From contig NZ_MUME01000126.1 of the NCBI RefSeq assembly GCF_002155915.1, positions 156 through 64,155 on the forward strand: a stretch of 64,000 bases of DNA, in the 5' to 3' direction. The notes beneath the pieces were generated by a model. The model was not told the DNA's origin, searched no databases, and was given only the letters and a program-made list of their open reading frames with translations. This DNA is from Streptomyces thermovulgaris. GTDB lineage: Bacteria; Actinomycetota; Actinomycetes; Streptomycetales; Streptomycetaceae. Position 1 is the stretch's first letter, and each line of letters starts with the position of its first letter. Both the position numbers and the translations under genes were made by a program. Positions 28,720 to 38,287 of the stretch are shown here, one piece after another.

Positions 28720-30122
28720 TGCGTGCCGATCTGCTGACCGACGCCGTCGACGGGCTCGACGAGGCCCTCGCGGCCGTGGACGGTTTCGACGAGGTTCTTG
28801 TCGCCGGTCTGCTGCGTCCGCAGCCCGCCCAGGCGGACGGGCTGTTCGCGCTCGCCGATGCCGTCGCCGGGTCCCCGCTGGCCTCGCGGGTCGCCGAGGC
28901 GGCCGAGAAGGCGGCTGCCGGCGCCGCGGGCGAGGATCACTTCATCGCACTGGCCGCCGCCCGTACCGCCCTGCTCGGTTCCGTGCACGACGCGCTGACC
29001 GTGCGGGTGGAGGAGGCCGTCGGACGGCCGCGTGCCGAGGAGGGCACCGACGGGGCCGGCTCCCCGGGTGACGGCGACGAGCACGCCGCCCATCTGCATG
29101 TGGCCGCCCGTGAGTGGCTGTGCGATCTGGCGCGGGCCGGCTGGCGGGGCATCGACCACGAGCTCGTCGCCGGGGCCGCACCCGTGGTCTCCGCGATGCT
29201 GCCCGACCCGGCGCTGCGCCGCCTGGTCACGCTGCTCGACGGTTTCGCCGCCGAACTCGCCGCCTCCTGTCCGGGGGCGACCCTGGAGCGTGTTCCGGTG
29301 CGCCGCTGGGCCGATCTGTGGTCGCGTGCCCTGCTGCTGACCGTGCCCGGTGCGGCCCATGCGCCCGCCACGGCCGAGGTGAGCGGCCGTCTGCTGCCGC
29401 TCGGCGTCGACCTGCAGGAACACGCCACCGCCGTACAGGCCCAGGTGCACGCGGTGTTCGAGCCCGCGGACGGCGGTGCGTCCCGGCTCGTACGGGCCTC
29501 GGTGTCCGCGCCGAAGCCGGACACGGTCGTCGGGGCGGGGCTGTGGCAGCTGCTGCGGCCGCGCATGTCGCTGCTGGCCGCCGTCAGCGAGGGCCGTGCC
29601 ATGGAGCTGGACGCGATGCCCGTCACCGCCGAGGGCGACCTGATCTGGGACGACGCCCGGGCCCGTACGGGTGAGCCCGTGGAGATCTTCACCACCGCCC
29701 GGGTGGCGCTGCCCACCGCGGCCGCCTTCGCGACGGCGCCCCTGGACCGGCATCCGGCCCGGATCGCGGTGCCCGTCCTGGTGGAGGGGTACGACGTCGA
29801 GGAGGAGGACGGCGCGGTCGCCTTCCGGATCGCCGGACAGCGTCTCCCTGTCGACACCGGCCGGATCCCGGCCGCCGGTCCGCTCACCCCGGAGGCCGTC
29901 GCCTCCTCCGGCGCGTGCATCGGGCTGCTGCGGTGGGACGCCGGGGAGTTCCTGCTCCAGCCGCTCGCCGTCGAGCGGAAGGCGGGGAGGAAGACCGTCG
30001 CCGTGCACGCCGGGGCCTGGGCCGGAGGGACGACGGACAAGGCGGGCGTGCGGGCCGAGAAGGCGGCCACCGACGCCGTCGAGGTGCTGCGTGAGCGCGC
30101 CGGAAAGCTGCTGCGGAAATGA
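28719..30122 (+). CDS. Hypothetical protein of the SWIM-VWA-MoxR operon
   Basis: 467 residues. The start shares one base with the stop of the SWIM gene and the end overlaps the VWA gene by 4 bp, so all three are translationally coupled. The first 250 residues are helical and rich in Ala/Leu. The C-terminal 200 are beta-rich with repeated barrel-like strands (GRLLPLGVDLQEHATAVQAQ, then IAVPVLVEGYDVEEEDGAVA). No enzyme motif is evident. By position it corresponds to the C-terminal part of YehQ-type SWIM proteins, split off as a separate gene. Confidence 0.7.
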   Translation: MRADLLTDAVDGLDEALAAVDGFDEVLVAGLLRPQPAQADGLFALADAVAGSPLASRVAEAAEKAAAGAAGEDHFIALAAARTALLGSVHDALTVRVEEAVGRPRAEEGTDGAGSPGDGDEHAAHLHVAAREWLCDLARAGWRGIDHELVAGAAPVVSAMLPDPALRRLVTLLDGFAAELAASCPGATLERVPVRRWADLWSRALLLTVPGAAHAPATAEVSGRLLPLGVDLQEHATAVQAQVHAVFEPADGGASRLVRASVSAPKPDTVVGAGLWQLLRPRMSLLAAVSEGRAMELDAMPVTAEGDLIWDDARARTGEPVEIFTTARVALPTAAAFATAPLDRHPARIAVPVLVEGYDVEEEDGAVAFRIAGQRLPVDTGRIPAAGPLTPEAVASSGACIGLLRWDAGEFLLQPLAVERKAGRKTVAVHAGAWAGGTTDKAGVRAEKAATDAVEVLRERAGKLLRK

Positions 30123-31540
30123 CCGGACAGACTGCGGAGAAGATGCCCGCGCCCGATCCGTACGACAACCGGCGGCAGGTGCTGTACTGGCGTCTGCTGG
30201 CCCGGCTCTTCGACTCCGAGGAGCAGGCCGCCCTGGAGTCGGCGAGTCTCGCCGTCGTCGAGGACATCGGCCTGCCGCCCGCGCTGCTCGACCCGGGGGC
30301 GTCCGTCGACTCCGTCGTGCAGCGGCACCCGGAGCTGGCCGCCGAGTTCGAGGGTCTGATGACCCCGAAGCCGGAGGAGGACGGTGCGCGTGACCGGGCC
30401 GCCGAGGTGCGGCGCGCGGCGCTCGTGTCGAAGGTCCTGCTGAACGTCTTCGCCCCCACCCCCGGTGCGGTCACCGCCGGGCAGCTGGCCCGCTGGCAGT
30501 CCGACGCGGGATGGCTGGAGCGGGCGCTGGGCTGCCGGCCCGGTGAGCTGCGCGGCGGACGCGGCAGACACCGTGTGGGGGCCGGAGGCGGGGTCAGTCC
30601 GACCGGCACCGGTGTCGGCAGGCCCACGCCCGACCTCAGCCGGCTCGTTCCCGAGATCGGCCCGGAGCTCGGCGCCATCGAGGCGGACCTGGTCAAGCGG
30701 ATGCATCTGCGGGAGGTGCTGGCCGACCCGCAGCTGGCCTCGCAGCTGACGCCGAGCATGTCCCTGATCGAGCAGTTGCTGTGGGACAAGGACAACCTCT
30801 CCGGGGTGGCCCTGGCGAACGCCAAGGCGCTGATCCGCCGTTACATCGACGAGGTCGCGCAGGTGCTGCGCACCCAGGTGGAGAAGGCCACGGTCGGCGA
30901 GATCGACCGGTCCGTGCCGCCCAAGAGGGTCTTCCGCAACCTCGATCTCGACCGCACGATCTGGAAGAACCTGACCAACTGGGACCCGGAGGAGGAACGG
31001 CTCTACGTCGACCGTCTCTACTACCGGCACACCAGCCGCAAGACGACGCCGCAGCGGCTGATCGTCGTGGTGGACCAGTCGGGCTCCATGGTCGACTCGA
31101 TGGTCAACTGCACCATCCTGGCCTCCATATTCGCCGGACTGCCGAAGGTGAACGTCCACCTGATCGCCTACGACACGCAGGCGCTGGACCTCACGCCCTG
31201 GGCGCACGACCCGTTCGAGACGCTGCTGCGCACCAAGCTGGGCGGAGGCACCGACGGCACCGTCGCCATGCAGCTCGTCCAGCCGAAGATCGCCGAGCCG
31301 CGCAACACCGTCGTGGTGTGGATCTCCGACTTCTACGAGTGGCGCTCCCATGAGCTGTTCGAGAGCATGGCCGCCCTTCACCGCTCGGGGACGAGGTTCA
31401 TCCCGGTGGGTTCGGTGACCAGCTCCGGCCGGGGCAGCGTCAACCCGTGGTTCCGGGAGCGGTTCAAGGATCTCGGGACTCCGGTGATCTCCGGTCACAT
31501 CAAGAAGCTCGTGCACGAACTCAAGACGTTTCTCACCTGA
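30119..31540 (+). CDS. VWA-domain protein, YehP-like
   Basis: 473 residues. A C-terminal von Willebrand A domain has a complete metal site: DQSGSMV (DxSxS) near residue 320, the threonine of GGGTDGTVAM near 378 and the aspartate of WISDFYEW near 403. The N-terminal 300 residues are helical and include a variable Gly/Arg linker near 145. VWA proteins paired with MoxR-type AAA+ ATPases act as adaptors or targets that the ATPase remodels. The MoxR-like gene follows, and the arrangement fits E. coli YehP beside YehL. Confidence 0.85.
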   Translation: MTGQTAEKMPAPDPYDNRRQVLYWRLLARLFDSEEQAALESASLAVVEDIGLPPALLDPGASVDSVVQRHPELAAEFEGLMTPKPEEDGARDRAAEVRRAALVSKVLLNVFAPTPGAVTAGQLARWQSDAGWLERALGCRPGELRGGRGRHRVGAGGGVSPTGTGVGRPTPDLSRLVPEIGPELGAIEADLVKRMHLREVLADPQLASQLTPSMSLIEQLLWDKDNLSGVALANAKALIRRYIDEVAQVLRTQVEKATVGEIDRSVPPKRVFRNLDLDRTIWKNLTNWDPEEERLYVDRLYYRHTSRKTTPQRLIVVVDQSGSMVDSMVNCTILASIFAGLPKVNVHLIAYDTQALDLTPWAHDPFETLLRTKLGGGTDGTVAMQLVQPKIAEPRNTVVVWISDFYEWRSHELFESMAALHRSGTRFIPVGSVTSSGRGSVNPWFRERFKDLGTPVISGHIKKLVHELKTFLT

Positions 31541-31570
31541 TCTCACCCGCTCTCACTCGATCTCACCCGA
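31531..31570. repeat. Four tandem 10-bp repeats at the end of the VWA gene
   Basis: Units TCTCACCTGA, TCTCACCCGC, TCTCACTCGA and TCTCACCCGA run head to tail. The first contains the stop codon of the VWA gene. A second degenerate array built on GTTCGAGCC follows at about 31597-31645. The rest of the operon is overlapped, so this 135-bp spacer with repeats is unusual. Confidence 0.75.
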
Positions 31571-31675
31571 TCACCGAGCATGCCTCGCTCGAACCCGTGC
31601 CGTTCGAGCCATGTCGTTCGAGCCGCGCCGTTCCTGCCGTTCGCTCGTGATCACCGTACGAAAGGCTTTCCTCTC

Positions 31676-32797
31676 ATGTCCGACCTGCTGCGCGCCCCTG
31701 CCGAGATCAAGTACGCCGAGGAGCTCGACTGGCTGGAGTCGATCGACACCAACCCCAAGCCGTTCTCGTGGCGTCTGTCCCCGAAGATGGTCCGTCTGTT
31801 CATTCTCGGCTCCGAGCCCTCCGACGGCCTGGACCGTGAGATCCCGCGGAAGTGGTTCGGCGACCGCAGCTTCGTGGAGCGTGCGATCGTCACCCTCGCC
31901 TCGGACCGCGGGCTGCTGCTCATCGGCGACCCCGGCACCGGCAAGAGCTGGCTGGCCGAGCTGCTGGCCGCGGCGATCTGCCGCAACTCCACGCTGGTGG
32001 TGCAGGGGACGGCCGGCACCACCGAGGACCACATCAAGTACTCCTGGAACGTGTCCATGGTCATCGCCAAGGGCCAGTCGCGGGAGTCGATGATCCCCTC
32101 GCCGATCATGACGGCCATGGAGACCGGCGCCATCGGCCGCTTCGAGGAGCTGACCCGCGCCACCAGCGACGTCCAGGACGCGTTGATCTCCATCCTCTCC
32201 GAGAAGTACATCTCCGTCCCCGAACTGGAGAGCAGCGGCAGCGACAACATCGTCTTCGCCAAGCCCGGTTTCTCGATCATCGCCACGGCCAACAGCCGTG
32301 ACCGGGGCGTCAACGACCTGTCCTCCGCGCTCAAGCGCCGCTTCAACTTCGTCCGCATCCCGGTCGTGACGAACAAGAAGAGCGAGGCGGAGATCGTCCG
32401 CTTCCGCACCGAGGAGCTGCTGCGCCGGCACGCCATCGACCTGGAGGTGCCGCCGACCCTGCTGGACGTGCTGCTGCAGAGCTTCGCCGATCTGCGGGCC
32501 TCCGCCGCGGCGGCCGGCAGCGACGACGAGAAGCTGGAGTCCGCGCTGTCGACGGCCGAGCAGATCGGTGTGCTGGAGGACGCCGTGCTGCACAGCAACT
32601 TCTTCGGCGAGCGCACCCTCACCGCCCGTACCCTCGCCTCCTCGCTCGTCGGCTCCCTCGCCCGCCGCGAGCCGGAGGACCTGGCCATCCTCAACAAGTA
32701 CCTGCACGGTGTCGTCGAGCCGCGCAGCAAGGAGGAGGGCGGGCACTGGACCGAGTTCCTCGAGGGCGGCCGCGACGCGATCGCCACCCTGTCGTGA
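31676..32797 (+). CDS. MoxR-family AAA+ ATPase, YehL-like
   Basis: 373 residues. Walker A (GDPGTGKS) is near residue 85, a Walker B-like segment (IGRFEELTRATSDVQD) near 150 and sensor 1 (SIIATANSRDRGVNDLSSALKRRF) near 200. These features fit MoxR/YehL ATPases, which work as hexameric remodelling motors together with VWA partners. The frame continues 32 codons upstream through repeat DNA; ATG 31676 with GAAAGG 9 bp upstream is the likely start. The end overlaps the DUF5682 gene by 4 bp. Confidence 0.85.
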   Translation: MSDLLRAPAEIKYAEELDWLESIDTNPKPFSWRLSPKMVRLFILGSEPSDGLDREIPRKWFGDRSFVERAIVTLASDRGLLLIGDPGTGKSWLAELLAAAICRNSTLVVQGTAGTTEDHIKYSWNVSMVIAKGQSRESMIPSPIMTAMETGAIGRFEELTRATSDVQDALISILSEKYISVPELESSGSDNIVFAKPGFSIIATANSRDRGVNDLSSALKRRFNFVRIPVVTNKKSEAEIVRFRTEELLRRHAIDLEVPPTLLDVLLQSFADLRASAAAAGSDDEKLESALSTAEQIGVLEDAVLHSNFFGERTLTARTLASSLVGSLARREPEDLAILNKYLHGVVEPRSKEEGGHWTEFLEGGRDAIATLS

Positions 32798-35784
32798 ACG
32801 GCGTGAACGTTGTGAACGGCACGCACGCGATGAGCAAGACCACCGGAACCCACGACAGCACGTTCTCCGCGCTGCGCGAGCAACTGCAGCGAGCGGCGGC
32901 CGCGTTCGCGGGCGGGCCCGACGCCCTGGAGGAGATCCTGCTCGGCATGGTCGACGACGTCGACCGCGCGGTGCACGAGCCGCTGGAGATCTTCCCCGTC
33001 TGCCACCACTCCCCCGCCTCGGCGCTCGCCATGGCCCGGCGCCTGCGCGAGAAGCAGCCCAAGGTCGTCTACCTGGAGCTGTGCGAGGACATGGCACCGC
33101 TCCTGACCGAGCTGCGCAACTGCCGGCTGCCGGTGGCGGTGCAGGCGTTCGCCGGGGACGTCGACGGCTTTCCCCGGGAGTGGGCGCCGCTGTCGGTCGT
33201 CGCCCCGGTCACCGAGGCGTCCGCCGAGTACCAGGCCATCGCCTACGCGCTCGACACCCCGGGCGTCGAACTGGTCCTGGTCGACCGGTCCGCGGACCAC
33301 GTCTTCCAGTGGGACCTGCGCGACGGGCGGACGGCGAGGAAGGCCGACGGCGCCCCCGACGCCTCCGCGGACAAGGCGCCCGAGGCGGAGGCCGCGCTGC
33401 ACGGCGAGGCCGTCGGCGTCGAGATCGGCGACCTGCGGCCGCGCTTCGCCGAGCTGGAGAAGCATCTGCTGCGCCACGGCAAGGTGCGGCACTGGTCGGA
33501 GTGGTGGCACCAGTACGTCGAGGTGCCGCTCGGCACCGGCGACCACGACACCTACCGCCAGGTGATGTTCCTCATCGGCAGCCTGTTCCGCCGTCTCGCC
33601 CCCGGCGACGTCGGCCGGCTCCGGGTGGACGAGGACCGCGAGCGGTACATGTGGACCCGGATACGCGAGCACCTGACGGCGACCGGCACCGACCCGGAGG
33701 ACTGCCTGTACGTGTGCGGCGCGTTCCACGCGGTCAGCCGTGTGGAGGAGTTCGGTCTGCACGGCACCACCGGCACGTTCCGGATCCCGCCGCGCACCGG
33801 CACCACCTGGCAGTACGGGCTGATCCCGTCCAGCCACGCGGCGATCGAGGCGCAGTTCGGCCTTGCCCCGGGCTCGGTGTCGATCGCCGCGACGGAGTGG
33901 GCGAAGGCGCTCAGGCGCACCGGCGTCCAGCCGTACCGGCTGACGGGCCAGGCAGGGGCGAAGAAGCCCTCGGCGAAGAAGTCCCCGGCACCGAAGCCCC
34001 GGGGCGGGCAGGCGGCGGTTCCCGCGCAGGAGCCGCCGGCCGGGGACCGGCTGTCCGGCTTCCTGCGCCGGCCGCCCGTCCTCGACGCCCTGGACGAGGC
34101 CGAGCTGCTCGGCTGGTCGGTGGACATCGTGCGCGCGGCACGGCGCAACGGCTATCTGGCCTCCACCGCCGACGCCATCGCCGTCTTCGAGACGTCGATC
34201 CTGCTCGCCGGAATGCGGGACCGGGTCAAGCCCACGCCGTACGACTTCCAGGACGCGGCGGTCACCTGCATCGAGAAGGACACCGTGCCCGGGCGGCGGG
34301 ACGTGCGGCGCCTGGTCGAGATCATGATGGGCGGCGACCGGGTCGGCCAGGTGGGCTACGAGGCGCTGCCGCCGCTGGCCCGTGACGTGTACGACCGGCT
34401 CGCACCGCTGGGCCTGAAGCTCCAGCAGCGCACCGTGCAGCGGGCCCTGCTGGACATGGCCTCCCGGCCGGAGCTGCGCGCGTGCTCCGACGTCCTGTGG
34501 CTGCTGCGGCGGCTGATGCCGCACGGCGCGGCACGGCCGATCATGGGCGAGCGGCGGCTCGGCGAACGGTCGATCCAGGAGTCGTGGGACCTGGCGCTCG
34601 GCAAGCACCAGCGGGCCCTCATCGAGCTGGGCTACGAGGGGGTCAGCCTCGAGCAGGTCCTGGAGCAGCGGCTGCGGCGCGAGGCGTACGGACCCCAGGC
34701 GACCGTGGCGACCGTCCTGGCGGCGGTCGAGGACGCGCTCCTGTACCTGGACAACCACCGTCTCGCCGACGAACTCGGCACGCACGCGCTGAAGGTGCTC
34801 GCCACCGAACGCAGCGTCGACGGTGCGCCGGAGGTGCTGCGCCGGATACGCGGGCTGCTGACGTACTACCGCACCAACGAACCGGCGCTGCCCTCGTGGA
34901 TCGAGTCGTTCAGCAAGACCGGCTACGCCCACTACTGCACCCTGCTGCCGGTGGCGTTCCGGGACGAGGACGCGACGGTCGGGCAGGTCGCGGCGATGCT
35001 CGGCTTCCTGTTCAGCATGGAGGGCCTCGCGCTGTCGCTGGGCTGCGACCGGGCCCAGCTGGAGCTGGCGGTCGCCCAGTCGCATCCCGAGGATCCGTCG
35101 AAGACGGCCCTGCTGTGGGCGGCGCAGGTGCAGCTCGGCACACTGTCCCGGGCCGAGCTGCGCAGCCGGTGCGACGCCCTGCTGGACAATCCGCTGGTGG
35201 TGCCCGCCTATCCCCGGTACCTCAGCGGCTTCGTCCACGCGCTGGAGCCGGTGCCGGGACTGGCGGACATGGTCGTGGAGGCGGTGTCGAACGCGTTCGG
35301 ACGGCTGCCCGACGCGGTGCTGCTGCCGTGGCTGCCGCTGCTCATCACCACCTTGCGGTCCAGCGCCGCGGAGCTCGCCCCGCTGCTGATCCGCGAGGCC
35401 GGGCGGCTCTTCCCGGGCCGGCTGGCGGACCTGGACGCATGGGTGCCGCCGTGGCGGATGCCCCGGACCCCGCCCGCCGCCCGCCGGACGCGGCCCGCGG
35501 AGCACGGCCGCCGGGGCGTCGCACTGCTCCCGGCCCACCCGGCGACCTGCGACGCGGTGGCGGAGCTGCTGGGCTGCCCGCAGGGGTGGACGCAGGCCGA
35601 CATCCCGTCCCCCTCGGGTGCCGGGTTGCTGGCCGCGCACCCGGCGACGTGCGACGCGGTGGCGGACCTGCTGGGCTGCGACGACCCGTGGGCGGCGTCC
35701 GGCTCCTCGCCCTCGGGTGCCGCCCTCACGGCCCGGCACCCGGCCACGGCGAAGGCCCTGGCCGCCCTGCTGGCGCGCACCTGA
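32794..35784 (+). CDS. DUF5682 protein, YehM-like
   Basis: 996 residues from a GTG that overlaps the AAA+ stop (GTGA); ATG 32830 is an alternative. The N-terminal half fits DUF5682: FPVCHHSPASALAMARRLRE, then YLELCEDMAPLL, then LYVCGAFHAV. This recalls the TraB/ChaN-like fold that precedes helical repeats. A lysine/proline linker lies near 390-405. The C-terminal 90 residues hold three units of 33-34 residues (ALLPAHPATCDAVAELLGC and variants), which are probably a lineage-specific protein-binding extension. E. coli YehM is about 760 residues. With the SWIM, VWA and AAA+ genes it completes a yehLMPQ-like set of unknown function. Confidence 0.85.
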   Translation: MNGVNVVNGTHAMSKTTGTHDSTFSALREQLQRAAAAFAGGPDALEEILLGMVDDVDRAVHEPLEIFPVCHHSPASALAMARRLREKQPKVVYLELCEDMAPLLTELRNCRLPVAVQAFAGDVDGFPREWAPLSVVAPVTEASAEYQAIAYALDTPGVELVLVDRSADHVFQWDLRDGRTARKADGAPDASADKAPEAEAALHGEAVGVEIGDLRPRFAELEKHLLRHGKVRHWSEWWHQYVEVPLGTGDHDTYRQVMFLIGSLFRRLAPGDVGRLRVDEDRERYMWTRIREHLTATGTDPEDCLYVCGAFHAVSRVEEFGLHGTTGTFRIPPRTGTTWQYGLIPSSHAAIEAQFGLAPGSVSIAATEWAKALRRTGVQPYRLTGQAGAKKPSAKKSPAPKPRGGQAAVPAQEPPAGDRLSGFLRRPPVLDALDEAELLGWSVDIVRAARRNGYLASTADAIAVFETSILLAGMRDRVKPTPYDFQDAAVTCIEKDTVPGRRDVRRLVEIMMGGDRVGQVGYEALPPLARDVYDRLAPLGLKLQQRTVQRALLDMASRPELRACSDVLWLLRRLMPHGAARPIMGERRLGERSIQESWDLALGKHQRALIELGYEGVSLEQVLEQRLRREAYGPQATVATVLAAVEDALLYLDNHRLADELGTHALKVLATERSVDGAPEVLRRIRGLLTYYRTNEPALPSWIESFSKTGYAHYCTLLPVAFRDEDATVGQVAAMLGFLFSMEGLALSLGCDRAQLELAVAQSHPEDPSKTALLWAAQVQLGTLSRAELRSRCDALLDNPLVVPAYPRYLSGFVHALEPVPGLADMVVEAVSNAFGRLPDAVLLPWLPLLITTLRSSAAELAPLLIREAGRLFPGRLADLDAWVPPWRMPRTPPAARRTRPAEHGRRGVALLPAHPATCDAVAELLGCPQGWTQADIPSPSGAGLLAAHPATCDAVADLLGCDDPWAASGSSPSGAALTARHPATAKALAALLART

Positions 35785-35820
35785 CGGGCCCACGAGCACC
35801 CGACAGCCGCGCCTCACGGC

Positions 35821-35859
35821 ACCGGCCGGGTCCTGGGACCGCTCCAGGACCCGGCCGGT
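35821..35859. terminator. Strong bidirectional terminator
   Basis: A perfect 16-bp stem (ACCGGCCGGGTCCTGG with its complement) around the 7-nt loop GACCGCT. It lies 37 bp after the DUF5682 gene and before the 3' end of the convergent hydrolase gene. Confidence 0.8.
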
Positions 35860-36136
35860 ACCTGGCTTGCTGGGGATCAAGGTGCCCGATGCACGCGAGA
35901 GCCGGAGCCCTTTCGCCCGCGTGGACTGCCCCGCTCCTCCGGATGCGGAGTCGGGCCACGCCCTCCTTCTGATCACCGTCTCGGCCTGACGGTGGGGTAC
36001 GGAGTCGTACCTGCCCGGCGGCAAGAGGCGTCTGGGCGGAGTTCGACGTACACACCCCCGCCCCGCCCCCTGAGCCGGGGAACCTGGCGGCCGCCCGATC
36101 GTACCGATGGCAGCGGCCCCGCCGGGTGTCGCCGCG

Positions 36137-37351
36137 TCAGCCGCGCTCCCGCCTGGCCAGGCGTTCGTCCAGCCAGTCGAAGACCCGTTGCTCGAACACC
36201 GCGCGACCCATCGGTTCGCAGTGCAGGTGGGAGCCCTCGGAGGCGGGGAACCGGATCAGTTCCCTGGGGCCGGGCAGGGCGTCGTACAGGCGCCGGGAGG
36301 CGCCGGGCCAGAAGTGCTCGCCCTCGGGGTCGGTGATCAGCAGGGGGGTGGTGATGCGCTGGACCACGGGCAGGACGTTGTAGCGTCCGACCTCGGCGAG
36401 CAGATCGTAGGGGGAGTCGATGCCGTAGGGCTTGGCCCGCCAGCGCCATGTCGCGGCCAGGGCCGGGTCGGCCTTCAGCCCTTCGGAGACGACGCTGTCG
36501 AAGGCCTCGCGGTCCCCGGAGTCCCACAGCCGGCGCAGGTCGGGGCCGAGGTTGCGCCACCAGCTCTCGGAGACGTCCACGACGCCGGGGTCGGCGACGG
36601 CCGCCGCGATGCGGTGCTCGAACGCGAGCGCCCGGGGCACCCAGTAGCCGGCCTGGCTGATGCCGGCCAGGACGAGACGCCCGGCGTCGACGTCCGGGCG
36701 GGCGGTCAGGAAGTCCACCACCGGGCTGATGACGTTCTCCCAGTCGGGGCGGAAGGTGAGACCGCGCTCGAACAGCATCGACTGCTGGCCGGGGCCGTCG
36801 AAGAGCAGGACGTTGTACCCGCGGGCCACGGCCGGGGCACCCAGGAACGTCCAGGCGGCGCTGATGGGGCCGTCGCTGCCGTTGTTGACGATCACCGTGG
36901 GCAGGGGCCCGTCGCGCCGGGGCGGCCGGAACAGATACCCGGGCAGGGACGTGTCCTCGTAGGCGATCTCCACCCGTTCGGCCGGTGGCTCGCAGGCCCG
37001 CGCGAACCGCTCGAAGCACTCCCGGTGCTCGGGGAAGACCTCGCGGAGCCGTGCTTCGGGGTCCGTGCAGGCGTCGACCGCCACCAGCGCGGCGCCGGAG
37101 TAGGTGGCGGCCCGCAGATATCCGTCCCGTGCGCTGACCGTGCGGCCCCGGGCCGCACTCCGTTCGGCCCGCTCCCGGGCCCGGTGCGCCAGTGCGGTCC
37201 ACGACGAGAACCAGGCGGCACCGTCGCCCTCGGCCGTGGCGAGCGCGGTCGTCAGCACCTCGCCCGCATCGGCACCGTGCTGCCAGGCGGAGCCGAGGAC
37301 GGTCATGACCTCGTAGTTGAACTGGTCGTTCTTGTGGAAGCGGTAGACCAT
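36137..37351 (-). CDS. Alpha/beta hydrolase (acylaminoacyl-peptidase-like)
   Basis: 404 residues. A helical cap of about 130 residues precedes a hydrolase fold with the nucleophile elbow GISQAGY near residue 237, the acid in TDPEGEHFWPG near 343 and the histidine in GSHLHCEP near 375. HG-type oxyanion sequence appears as VNNGSDGPISA near 168. Similar Streptomyces enzymes are annotated as dipeptidyl aminopeptidases or esterases; the substrate is not evident. The frame runs 53 codons further upstream, but MVYRFHKNDQF is the usual family start. Confidence 0.8.
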   Translation of the reverse strand: MVYRFHKNDQFNYEVMTVLGSAWQHGADAGEVLTTALATAEGDGAAWFSSWTALAHRARERAERSAARGRTVSARDGYLRAATYSGAALVAVDACTDPEARLREVFPEHRECFERFARACEPPAERVEIAYEDTSLPGYLFRPPRRDGPLPTVIVNNGSDGPISAAWTFLGAPAVARGYNVLLFDGPGQQSMLFERGLTFRPDWENVISPVVDFLTARPDVDAGRLVLAGISQAGYWVPRALAFEHRIAAAVADPGVVDVSESWWRNLGPDLRRLWDSGDREAFDSVVSEGLKADPALAATWRWRAKPYGIDSPYDLLAEVGRYNVLPVVQRITTPLLITDPEGEHFWPGASRRLYDALPGPRELIRFPASEGSHLHCEPMGRAVFEQRVFDWLDERLARRERG

Positions 37352-37613
37352 CGCGGCTCCCGTCGCCCCGTGCCCCTGCCCCCGGACCGTGTTCGGGCCG
37401 TGTGCGCTGCGTTCATGCCGTTCACGCCCGACTCTCACGGTAGGAGTTCCCCGGTGCGGGTGCATCCCGGCGCGGTTCCGCCGCATGTGACCATGCCCTC
37501 GTCCCGGCATGATGAGACAAAGGTGGTGCGGCGCACGGGCTCACCGAAAGGCCGGTCACCACGGCCGGCCGGGGAGCGGCAGGGCCGCACACGCGCGGGA
37601 CGGGAGCTCTCCC

Positions 37614-38228
37614 ATGGAACACCGGACAACGACGCAGGAGCCGCCCCGGAAGACCGTCAGCACCGGCAGCGTCTTCTACTCCTTCGCCCCCTGGATCATC
37701 TTCCAGGTCGTGGCCAGCCCCAGCACCTGGGAGTACGCGGCGCTGGCCGCACTGGTCGCCTCGGTCGTCCTCGCGGGCAGGGACATCGTGCAGAGGCATC
37801 CGAACGTCCTCGACCTGACGGGCATCGCGTTCTTCGCCGTGCTCTGCGTCCTCGCCCTCGCACTGGACCGCCAGGCGCTCCTCTGGGTGGAGACGTACGC
37901 CCAGGTCATCGCCAACCTGGCGGTGGCGGCCGTCGCGCTGGGCTCGCTGTTCTTCGACCCCTTCACCGCCCAGTACGCCCGGCGGACCACACCGCGGCAT
38001 CTGTGGGACTCCCCCGTCTTCAAGCACGTCAACGTGGTGCTGACAGCGGTGTGGGGTGTCGTCTTCCTCGTCATCGCCGTGCTCACCTGGCTCGCGATAC
38101 GCCTGCCCGGGGCGAGCGACTGGTTCAACTGGGTCATCCCCATCCTGCTGCTGGTGGGGGCCATCAAGTTCACCCAGCACTACCCGGAGTGGTACCGCGA
38201 CAAGGCACTCTCCTCCCGAGACTCCTGA
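37614..38228 (+). CDS. Integral membrane protein, SPW-repeat-like
   Basis: 204 residues with five to six hydrophobic helices, including YSFAPWIIFQVVASPSTWEY, FFAVLCVLALALD and VFLVIAVLTWLAIRL. There is a short charged N-terminus and a hydrophilic tail (HYPEWYRDKALSSRDS). No transport motif or cofactor ligand is seen. The frame is open upstream to 37509; ATG 37614 follows GGGA-rich sequence and starts the coherent protein. Confidence 0.65.
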   Translation: MEHRTTTQEPPRKTVSTGSVFYSFAPWIIFQVVASPSTWEYAALAALVASVVLAGRDIVQRHPNVLDLTGIAFFAVLCVLALALDRQALLWVETYAQVIANLAVAAVALGSLFFDPFTAQYARRTTPRHLWDSPVFKHVNVVLTAVWGVVFLVIAVLTWLAIRLPGASDWFNWVIPILLLVGAIKFTQHYPEWYRDKALSSRDS

Positions 38229-38287
38229 GTCTCCGTCCGCGGGGGCCGACGGCGCCGACCGAGCACGCGCCGGGTGGCGACGGCGGT

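Noticed and set aside
28937-31546. Long minus-strand frame opposite the 467-residue and VWA genes
   Set aside because: The plus-strand genes have clear domains and coupled starts; the minus frame shows only Arg/Ser/Pro-rich shadow sequence.
31651-36024. Minus-strand frame of over 1400 codons opposite the AAA+ and DUF5682 genes
   Set aside because: Same GC-bias artefact; the plus-strand AAA+ motifs are unambiguous.
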